From positions 1 through 6,856 of the forward strand of contig JBGPBY010000405.1 in the NCBI GenBank assembly GCA_041481485.1: a stretch of 6,856 bases of DNA, given 5' to 3'. The notes under the pieces were generated by a model. It was not told the origin of the DNA, made no database searches, and was given only the letters and a program-made list of their open reading frames with translations. Positions 1-4,730 of the stretch are shown here, one piece after another. The stretch comes from JBGPBY01 sp041481485. GTDB taxonomy: Bacteria; Acidobacteriota; Terriglobia; 20CM-2-55-15. Position numbers and translations under genes: made by a program. Within the stretch, counting starts at the first letter, position 1. Every line of letters begins with the position of its first letter.

Positions 1-73
1 AGTCCCTCTTTTTTACACCTTACCGGCCACGGACAATCTGGAATTTTAGGATTGGAGTTCCTTTTCTGATACA

Positions 74-98
74 AGGCCGTGGTTTTCTTCCACGGCCT
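74..98. other. Perfect 9-bp hairpin
   Basis: AGGCCGTGG (74-82) pairs perfectly with CCACGGCCT (90-98) around a 7-base loop TTTTCTT. There is no T-run after it on either strand, so it is not a standard intrinsic terminator. It may still end an upstream transcript or be a repeat remnant. The structure is seen directly; its function is unknown. Confidence 0.5.
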
Positions 99-150
99 GA
101 CCGGCTGAGGAGGGGACTTTCCCATTTCCTGCAATTTATTCACACCTTCT

Positions 151-193
151 ATGACCGCGCACAATCTTTAATTGAGTAATCGCGCGCGGTCAT
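151..193. promoter_or_regulatory. Inverted repeat before the sulfatase-like gene (operator-like)
   Basis: ATGACCGCGC (151-160) and GCGCGGTCAT (184-193) are perfect inverted arms separated by 23 bases. The right arm ends 9 bases before the ATG at 203, where a Shine-Dalgarno sequence would normally lie, and no SD is visible. The AT-rich spacer contains TTTAAT (167-172), which resembles a -10 box, but no good -35 box sits at the right distance. It could be an operator or an mRNA hairpin limiting translation; this is inference. Confidence 0.35.
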
Positions 194-202
194 CATGACT
201 CC

Positions 203-1936
203 ATGAAAGCTATCTGCCTGTTCTGCGTTCTTGTCGTTGCACACATTTTGATGGTGTTCGGGCGGTCGATTCCTGTTTCCATTTGGACACCCGTCTCATT
301 CCTCTGGCCGGATGCTGCCGCGGCATTGCTTTTTGGAATCCTGGACTGGGGCTTGGCGAAACTGAAGTGGCCGCATCTCGGCTGGATCCTCTATGCCGTG
401 CTGGTGGGATACATTTCCATCAATGTCGCTGTTGCGCGTATTCTTTCATCGCCGTTGACCTGGACCATGATTCATGCGGCGCGCGGGCCGCTACGGGACT
501 CGATTACTCATTACTTTGTAATTTCCTATCTAATGCCCGTTGTCGTGACTGGAGGGTGCGGCGTCCTGTTTCCGGCGTTGTTCGTTCGCTCGGGACTCCG
601 GCCGGGAAGAGCACTGCGTACGGGTTTGATCCTCGCCGCCGCCGGCATCGTTTCGATTGGTCCGTATGCGGGAACGAAACTCGCTACTGTCGGGATGGAA
701 CGCAATGCCTTTGGTGCCTTATGGCCGGCGCGTACTTCCGGTACTGCGGGCAATTCGAGTTCACCGTGGCGCAGCAGCCCGTTCGATTCCACGCCGGGTT
801 CAAGTTTCGCGTCGTTTCGTGGCGCCGGCAAGGGGAGGAACGTTGTCCTGATTCTATTGGAATCGGCGGCGGCACAATACCTGAAGCCCTATGGCGCCGT
901 GGAAGATCCGATGCCGAACCTGACTCGGCTTGCCGCCGAGTCCATTGTTTTCGACAAGGCCTATGCAGTCTATCCGGAGAGCATCCGCGAATTGTTTGCG
1001 GCACTTTGTTCCCGCTATCCGATATTTGGAGCAGCGACGGAATCGTACGCTGCTGTTCCATGTTCTTCTCTCGGTGAAATACTTCACGACGCCGGCTATC
1101 GAACGGCTTTGTTTCATTCCGGGCGGTTCATGTATCTGGGGATGCAGTCGGTCATCGAGAAGCGAGGCTTCGACACACTCGAAGATGCCGGAGCGATTGG
1201 CGGCAATATCAACTCGAGCTTCGGAGTAGACGAACCCGCGGCGGTGTCGCGGATTCTGTCCTGGATTGATTCCACGCCGGCGGGACAGCCTTTCTTTGTT
1301 ACATATATTCCCGTTGCAGGGCACCACCCCTATGCGACGCCGGAAGCGGGACCATTCCCAGGCGACAGCGATCTCAACCAATACCGGAACGCGCTTCATT
1401 ACGGCGACGAATCATTGGGGACGTTGTTTGCCGGCCTGCGTCAGCGGGCGCTGGACCGCAATACGCTGTATGTCATTTTCGGAGATCATGGTGAAGCGTT
1501 CGGACAGCACGACGGCAACTATGGACATTCGTTGTTCGTCTACGATGAGAACATTCGCGTGCCGTATATCATTGCAGGGCCCGGTCTGATTCGACAATCA
1601 TTTCGCTCCAGCGCCGTCGCCAGCGTGATCGATACGGCCCCGACAATTCTGGATATTCTGGGCTTGCCGGCGCCGTCCGGCTTTCAGGGAGAATCCCTGC
1701 TGCAGCCGGCGCAGCAAATGGCGCTGTTCTTTACGGATTACTCCCTCGGATTTCTCGGTCTTCGCGACGGATGCTGGAAATACATATTCGAGACCGGATC
1801 GGCACATTCGAAACTATTCGACGCATGTGAGGATCCGGGCGAATTGAGAGACCTCTCTTCGAAGGAGTTGGAGCGGGTCAACGCTTATCGTTCAAAAGTG
1901 GAGGGATGGATTTCCGCTGCCGGGGCGGTTCATTAG
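203..1936 (+). CDS. Membrane-anchored sulfatase / LTA synthase-like enzyme
   Basis: 577-residue protein of the alkaline phosphatase superfamily. The N-terminal ~160 residues are strongly hydrophobic, with about four to five membrane segments (around 1-20, 60-80, 103-127 and 138-156). A Ser/Gly/Pro-rich linker (about 176-210) leads to the catalytic domain, presumably outside the cytoplasmic membrane. Metal-site motifs are visible: VVLILLES with E220; S260 in YPESIREL at the nucleophile position, followed by a CSRYP stretch like sulfatase GRYP; GHHPY (373-377); FGDHGEAFGQHD with D428, H429 and H436; and YGHS with H442. The C-terminal WKYIF...LFDACEDPGEL resembles the end of sulfatases. The formylglycine CxPxR motif is absent, so it is more likely a serine/threonine-type phospho-group transferase or hydrolase of the LtaS/MdoB/PEtN-transferase kind than a classical sulfatase. 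Substrate unknown. The ATG at 203 has no clear SD; a later start would lose the first membrane segment. It is convergent with the lipoprotein gene. Confidence 0.85.
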   Translation: MKAICLFCVLVVAHILMVFGRSIPVSIWTPVSFLWPDAAAALLFGILDWGLAKLKWPHLGWILYAVLVGYISINVAVARILSSPLTWTMIHAARGPLRDSITHYFVISYLMPVVVTGGCGVLFPALFVRSGLRPGRALRTGLILAAAGIVSIGPYAGTKLATVGMERNAFGALWPARTSGTAGNSSSPWRSSPFDSTPGSSFASFRGAGKGRNVVLILLESAAAQYLKPYGAVEDPMPNLTRLAAESIVFDKAYAVYPESIRELFAALCSRYPIFGAATESYAAVPCSSLGEILHDAGYRTALFHSGRFMYLGMQSVIEKRGFDTLEDAGAIGGNINSSFGVDEPAAVSRILSWIDSTPAGQPFFVTYIPVAGHHPYATPEAGPFPGDSDLNQYRNALHYGDESLGTLFAGLRQRALDRNTLYVIFGDHGEAFGQHDGNYGHSLFVYDENIRVPYIIAGPGLIRQSFRSSAVASVIDTAPTILDILGLPAPSGFQGESLLQPAQQMALFFTDYSLGFLGLRDGCWKYIFETGSAHSKLFDACEDPGELRDLSSKELERVNAYRSKVEGWISAAGAVH

Positions 1937-1983
1937 GTGGAGAGATCGCACCAACGAACTTTCAACCGTACCAGTGGAAAATC
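1937..1983. other. Short convergent gap without visible terminator
   Basis: This is a 47-base gap between the stop codons of two convergent genes. I found no stem followed by a T-run on either strand, so transcription may end by another mechanism or run antisense into the neighbour. Confidence 0.4.
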
Positions 1984-2565
1984 CTACTTCTTCTTGATTT
2001 CCCCGAAACGCAGTCCATTGGTTCCGTTCATATACTTGATAAAACGTATGCCGCGCGCATCGTAAATGTACTCGATGCCCATCTCATCGGGCTTGTCGAT
2101 CATTTCTTCTTCCATTCCGAAAATGTCGCGCATTTGTTTGAGGTCGCCGCTGTTGAGAAGTGCTCTGATTTTGGCATCGGCCACACGCCCCGCAAAGCTC
2201 TTGAGCAGTTCCATGCGCTCGACTTTGCCGGTCATTTTGAATGTATAGATCCCAAGACCGTTATCCTGATAAAACACGAGGTAATGTTTATCAAGGACCG
2301 TAGTCTGCTGGGTGGCCTTGCCAAGAACCTTTTCGGGTGTGGTATCGCCGATTTTAACTCCCATGATCTTGATGTTGCGGCTGGTAAAATCAGGATGGCT
2401 GGTCAGGTCTTCCTTCGTGACTTCGTAATAGGGACCCTCCGGCTCCGGAGCCGCTTTCGGAGCTGCTGCTACCGGTTCTTCCGCCGGCTTAGGAGGTTCG
2501 CTGCAGGCTGCCAGACCGATAACGAGCGCGCCCAGAACCACTGTCAGTGTGAATTTGTTCAACAT
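1984..2565 (-). CDS. Small lipoprotein, possible tandem BamE/SmpA-like modules
   Basis: 193-residue predicted lipoprotein. The start is set at the ATG whose first base is 2565, because AAGGAGGA lies just upstream on the minus strand (2571-2578) and the protein then opens with a clean signal peptide and lipobox LAAC (lipidated C21). Starting at 2673 would add 36 residues of non-signal sequence. Residue +2 is Ser, not Asp, which in enterobacterial rules favours the outer membrane. A Pro/Ala/Glu linker (about 24-44) follows. The rest looks like two related alpha/beta units: about 66-120 (IKIMGVKIGDTTPEKVLGKA, then LVFYQDNGLGIYTF) and about 137-188 (LLNSGDLKQMRDIFGM, then IEYIYDARGIRFIKY). Each has a helix ending near LG/FG, then strands with a 'GL/GI' turn, as in BamE/SmpA-OmlA folds. 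The fold is inferred by eye and the function is unknown. It is transcribed divergently from the ATP synthase genes. Confidence 0.8.
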   Translation of the reverse strand: MLNKFTLTVVLGALVIGLAACSEPPKPAEEPVAAAPKAAPEPEGPYYEVTKEDLTSHPDFTSRNIKIMGVKIGDTTPEKVLGKATQQTTVLDKHYLVFYQDNGLGIYTFKMTGKVERMELLKSFAGRVADAKIRALLNSGDLKQMRDIFGMEEEMIDKPDEMGIEYIYDARGIRFIKYMNGTNGLRFGEIKKK

Positions 2566-2675
2566 TGAAGTCCTCCTTACCGACCGTTCATACTTAGAAC
2601 TTGTGCAACATATTGGGATATAAGTACGTAAGGCAGCAATAACCGTGACCGGCAGCGGATTATACAACATCAAAA
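2566..2675. promoter_or_regulatory. Divergent promoter region, lipoprotein / atp cluster
   Basis: These 110 bases separate two divergent starts and must contain promoters for both. The middle is AT-rich (about 2590-2630, with GATATAAG at 2618-2625), and GGATTATACAA lies at 2657-2667, just before atpZ. None of these has a convincing -35 partner at 16-18 bases, so no exact promoter is called. Confidence 0.45.
2571..2578 (-). promoter_or_regulatory. Strong SD fixing the lipoprotein start
   Basis: The minus strand reads AAGGAGGA followed by CTTCA and then the ATG at 2565-2563. This near-ideal Shine-Dalgarno is the main reason for choosing this start. Confidence 0.85.
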
Positions 2676-2927
2676 ATGCGCATGGACAATAGAAAAGACG
2701 ACAAACGTGTCTCGTTTCAGCAACTTTCCTCTTTGCTTGGCATCGGGCTGGTGTTTCCCTTATCCATCGTCATTGGCTATGCCATCGGGTATTACCTCGA
2801 CCGCTGGCTGGGCACGACCTATCTCAAGGTTGTTTTTCTGTTATTCGGAATTGCGGCCGGGTTTGTGAGTTTCTTCCGCAGCATTGCCGAAGCCGAACGC
2901 GAACAGGACCGTGATTCCAAAAAGTGA
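2676..2927 (+). CDS. atpZ: AtpZ/AtpI-family ATP synthase accessory protein
   Basis: 83-residue protein with a charged N-terminus (1-12), two membrane segments (about 18-41 and 47-69) and a charged, probably cytoplasmic C-terminal tail (AEAEREQDRDSKK). The segment GYYLDRWLGTTYLK with a following G-rich helix (LLFGIAAGFVSFFRS) is typical of the AtpZ family. These small proteins accompany F-type ATP synthase operons; in other bacteria AtpZ/AtpI have been implicated in ion uptake and c-ring/stator assembly. It opens the Fo cluster here. Two in-frame ATGs (2676 and 2682) are possible and neither has a good SD; AGCGGA at 2654-2659 is too distant. The end overlaps the start of the next gene. Confidence 0.85.
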   Translation: MRMDNRKDDKRVSFQQLSSLLGIGLVFPLSIVIGYAIGYYLDRWLGTTYLKVVFLLFGIAAGFVSFFRSIAEAEREQDRDSKK

Positions 2928-3297
2928 TTTCGAAAATGCCGCCTTCGACCGGCGGGTGGATCGCACGGCAATCATCCTTCTGATCCTGATTTCTGGCACA
3001 ACTCTGCTCCTCCATTCCGCGAAGGCTGCGTTGAGTATCGCTCTGGGCGGTATCCTCTCGACCGTCAACTTTCATTGGCTGAAGCAGGCTGTTGATTTTG
3101 TGATTTTGAAGGGCGGAACTGGTCCCATTGGCAAGCGTGTGGCATGGAAATACGTGGGCCGATACGCGTTGATCGCCGGTATCCTCTATGTTACGATCCG
3201 AAGTTCGATTTTGGTCCCGGCGCTGATCGTAACCGGCCTGCTGGTCTACGTCTTAGCCATACTCGTGGTAGCTGTTTTTGAAATTGTGAGGTCATGA
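2911..3297 (+). CDS. atpI: ATP synthase subunit I (AtpI-like) assembly factor
   Basis: Small four-helix membrane protein between atpZ and atpB, fitting the ATP synthase I (AtpI) family by size, topology and position. From the GTG at 2911 it is 128 residues, with membrane segments at about 19-36, 39-55, 83-98 and 100-124. The segment ALGGILSTVNFHWLKQA matches the family's usual G-rich second helix ending in an N-x-x-L pattern. AtpI of other bacteria assists c-ring assembly. No ATG start exists: the candidates are GTG 2911, preceded closely by AGG, and TTG 2884, with no SD. Both lie inside atpZ, so the genes overlap by at least 17 bases and translation is probably coupled. The 3' end overlaps atpB by ATGA. 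The family is divergent, so the name rests partly on context. Confidence 0.75.
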   Translation: MIPKSDFENAAFDRRVDRTAIILLILISGTTLLLHSAKAALSIALGGILSTVNFHWLKQAVDFVILKGGTGPIGKRVAWKYVGRYALIAGILYVTIRSSILVPALIVTGLLVYVLAILVVAVFEIVRS

Positions 3298-4037
3298 AAG
3301 AAGAAGCTCCTCTTCTGATAGTTCAGTGGGTCAACCACCTTTTCGGTCCGGCGTTTGCGTCTTTGCTTTCCATTTTTGGAGTTCACGTTCCAGCGGGCCA
3401 GGAAGTTATTCCCATGCAGATGATCATGGGCGGCATCGTCGTGATTGTCCTGTTCGTGCTGTCGTTGGTCGTCAGGTCCCAGCTTTCGGTGGAAAATCCC
3501 GGCAAATTTCAGCAATCGATGGAGCTCGTGGTCGAATTCCTCGAAGGCCAGCTTGAAGAAAACGTCGGACACGATGGCCACAAATTTCTGCCCATTATCG
3601 GCACGCTCGGCATTTTTATTTTGTTTTCGAATCTCCTGGGACTTGTACCCGGACTCGGTTCACCGACCAGCAACCCGAATGTTCCGTTAGGCTGCGCTGC
3701 CGTTATTTTTCTGTATTACAACTACGCGGGAATTCAGAAACACGGTCTTGGAAAGTATCTGAAACATTTCATGGGGCCAGTATGGTGGATGGCGCCATTG
3801 ATGATTCCCATTGAACTCATCAGCCATTTGGCCCGGCCATTGTCGCTGACTGTTCGTTTGTGGGGAAACATTTTCGCGGAAGAACTGCTCATCGGGATCT
3901 TTTTTACAATGGCTGCGTTTTTGCTGCCGCTGCCATTCATTGCATTCGCAATTTTTGGCGGATTCCTGCAGGCATTTATTTTTATCACGATGTCCCAGAT
4001 GTATCTCTCGATGGCTGTGGCCAGCGAAGATCATTAA
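3294..4037 (+). CDS. atpB: F-type ATP synthase subunit a (AtpB)
   Basis: 247-residue ion-channel subunit of the Fo sector, cytoplasmic membrane. It has about five to six hydrophobic helices. The diagnostic segment ARPLSLTVRLWGNIFAEELL contains R188, equivalent to the essential E. coli Arg210 that releases the ion from the c-ring. The last helices carry FLQAFIFITMSQMYLSMA with Q226, equivalent to E. coli Gln252, and the protein ends in the family's usual SMAVASEDH tail. Length is normal for a bacterial subunit a. The residue after the conserved GN-I-F-A is Glu (E196, E. coli Gly218 position) followed by E197 (Glu219), and Ala sits where E. coli has His245, so the half-channel chemistry differs from E. 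coli. Start and stop codons overlap the atpI stop (ATGA), implying translational coupling; GAGG (3288-3291) is a close SD. Confidence 0.95.
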   Translation: MKEEAPLLIVQWVNHLFGPAFASLLSIFGVHVPAGQEVIPMQMIMGGIVVIVLFVLSLVVRSQLSVENPGKFQQSMELVVEFLEGQLEENVGHDGHKFLPIIGTLGIFILFSNLLGLVPGLGSPTSNPNVPLGCAAVIFLYYNYAGIQKHGLGKYLKHFMGPVWWMAPLMIPIELISHLARPLSLTVRLWGNIFAEELLIGIFFTMAAFLLPLPFIAFAIFGGFLQAFIFITMSQMYLSMAVASEDH

Positions 4038-4134
4038 TCGCCTTACGCGTGAGGCCGGACTGTAAGAGGGTTGGACGGCAACCACCTCCGTATGGCATGT
4101 CCCATAATTTCCGACGACGAACAGGAGAATCTTC
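4038..4134 (+). promoter_or_regulatory. atpB-atpE spacer with small stem-loops
   Basis: This 97-base gap is the only large one inside the cluster. It holds two small stems: 4040-4055 (GCCTTA/TGAGGC, loop CGCG) and 4069-4083 (GGTTG/CAACC, 5-base loop). Neither is followed by a T-run. The gap ends in a good SD, AGGAGA (4123-4128), 6 bases before the atpE ATG. It may help set the higher c-subunit expression the ring needs, by mRNA processing or enhanced initiation; that is inference. Confidence 0.35.
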
Positions 4135-4464
4135 ATGAATAAGAAAGTAGTATTTGCACTGCTGATGCTGACACTGGCATTGCTGGCGTTTGCATCGCCG
4201 GTGTTTGCTCAGGGGGAGACGGCAAAGGCTGCCACCGGTGCGGGGGACTGGATCCCTCGACTCACTGCCGGCTTTGCGATGGCGATTGCATCGTCCGTCT
4301 GCGCTTTGGCTCAGGGGAAAGCGATCGCCTCAGCGTGTGAAAGCCTTGCGCGCAATCCCGGCGCCGCTCCCGCCATTCGATTTGCACTTCTATTGGGTCT
4401 CGTGCTGATCGAATCTCTCGGTCTCTATACCTTGGTGATCATCTTCGTCAAGGTAGTCCCGTAG
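4135..4464 (+). CDS. atpE: F-type ATP synthase subunit c (AtpE) with signal-like N-terminus
   Basis: 109-residue rotor-ring subunit, longer than the usual 75-90. The first ~26 residues look like a signal peptide: MNKK, then a hydrophobic core, then SPVFA-Q. The hairpin follows: helix 1 (about 40-67), polar loop ESLARNPGAAP with the hallmark R73-N-P, and helix 2 (about 80-107) with the ion-binding E93 in LIESLGLY. Aligning the loop with the Ilyobacter tartaricus c subunit puts Q60 at Gln32, E93 at Glu65, S94 at Ser66 and Y98 at Tyr70, all Na+-site residues, but L95 at Thr67. The helix-1 GxGxGxG motif is replaced by S53/V55/A57/A59, leaving only G61 after Q60. A strong SD and no internal start argue that the long N-terminus is real. 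It is the last gene of the cluster; a REPIN-like palindrome starts 22 bases after the stop. Confidence 0.93.
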   Translation: MNKKVVFALLMLTLALLAFASPVFAQGETAKAATGAGDWIPRLTAGFAMAIASSVCALAQGKAIASACESLARNPGAAPAIRFALLLGLVLIESLGLYTLVIIFVKVVP

Positions 4465-4486
4465 CCTTTTTCGCGGAGCGACACCC

Positions 4487-4569
4487 GAGATAAAGGGACA
4501 GACACTTAATTATTGGAAACGAGACCATCGGTACCGCTCCAAATAATTAAGTGTCTGTCCCTTTATCTC
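4487..4569. repeat. REPIN-like palindromic element, perfect 28-base arms
   Basis: The left arm (4487-4514, containing AAAGGGACAGACACTTAA) is the exact reverse complement of the right arm (4542-4569). The 27-base centre contains the self-complementary CGGTACCG (4529-4536), and GGA/TCC extends the stem past one bulged base. Two inverted copies of one short word around a spacer is the build of REPINs, which are mobilised in trans by RAYT (TnpA-REP) transposases. The GGGACAGACACTTAA word is, to my recollection, common in such repeats of several phyla. As RNA it would be a very stable hairpin after atpE and could stop or protect the operon transcript, though it lacks a T-run. Confidence 0.8.
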
Positions 4570-4596
4570 ATTCAAGGGAGTTTCACTGCACTTGAA

Positions 4597-4622
4597 GGGG
4601 GACAGCTTGAATGCTGTCCCCC
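4597..4622. repeat. Perfect 10-bp hairpin, second REP-like unit
   Basis: GGGGGACAGC (4597-4606) pairs fully with GCTGTCCCCC (4613-4622) around the loop TTGAAT. It shares the GGGACAG core with the larger palindrome 28 bases upstream, suggesting a related REP-type unit. CTTGAA occurs both just before it (4591) and at its loop (4606). It could also act as a transcript-end hairpin, but no T-run follows. Confidence 0.6.
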
Positions 4623-4642
4623 GGTTTGATCGGTTTCCTTCT

Positions 4643-4671
4643 TTGTAATAAACTTCACCCTTCCTCGTAAT
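4643..4671 (+). promoter_or_regulatory. Possible weak sigma70-type promoter
   Basis: TTGTAA (4643-4648) and CGTAAT (4666-4671) are spaced by 17 bases and each matches four of six consensus positions. This would give a leader of about 50 bases before the GTG at 4731. Since two palindromes separate this gene from atpE, an own promoter is expected. The match is weak and could be chance. Confidence 0.25.
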
Positions 4672-4719
4672 AACCATTGGGCGTTCGCCCCGATTGCTAA
4701 GATTTCTGCCGAATTCCTC

Positions 4720-4724
4720 GGAGG
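4720..4724 (+). promoter_or_regulatory. SD fixing the GTG start at 4731
   Basis: GGAGG lies 6 bases before GTG and directly precedes a protein with a clean hydrophobic N-terminus, supporting the unusual start codon. Confidence 0.75.
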
Positions 4725-4730
4725 TGAGGT

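Larger units (their letters stand above)
1..202. other. Gene-free leader region
   Basis: I see no coding region here. It holds a 9-bp hairpin (74-98) and a 10-bp inverted repeat (151-193), described separately. A stretch at 105-116 (GCTGAGGAGGGG) repeats half of the palindrome at 6681-6702, but a 12-base match is short enough to be chance. Confidence 0.6.
4465..4730. other. Intergenic region with two GGGACAG palindromes
   Basis: This is the gap between atpE and the repeat-protein gene, holding the two palindromes listed separately and a possible promoter. A short stem GGGCG/CGCCC lies at 4679-4690. No b-subunit or other atp gene is encoded here on either strand. Confidence 0.7.

Noticed and set aside
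74..98. Intrinsic terminator
   Set aside because: The stem is good but there is no T-run after it on either strand.
105..116. Match of GCTGAGGAGGGG to the palindrome at 6681-6702
   Set aside because: Twelve bases shared in a window of this size can occur by chance, and the flanks do not match.
283..1077. 264-codon + frame inside the sulfatase-like gene
   Set aside because: The translation is Cys/Arg/Trp-rich with no domain pattern, while the main frame carries the metal-site motifs throughout.
1906..2568. 220-codon + strand frame opposite the lipoprotein
   Set aside because: The minus strand has a strong SD and a lipobox. The + frame has no SD and overlaps the end of the sulfatase-like gene.
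2566..2673. Longer N-terminus for the lipoprotein (start at 2673)
   Set aside because: It would put 36 residues before the signal peptide and ignore the near-ideal SD at 2571-2578.
2884..2910. TTG start for the atpI-like gene
   Set aside because: No SD is visible. The GTG at 2911 gives a shorter overlap with atpZ and a normal family length, though the choice is not certain.
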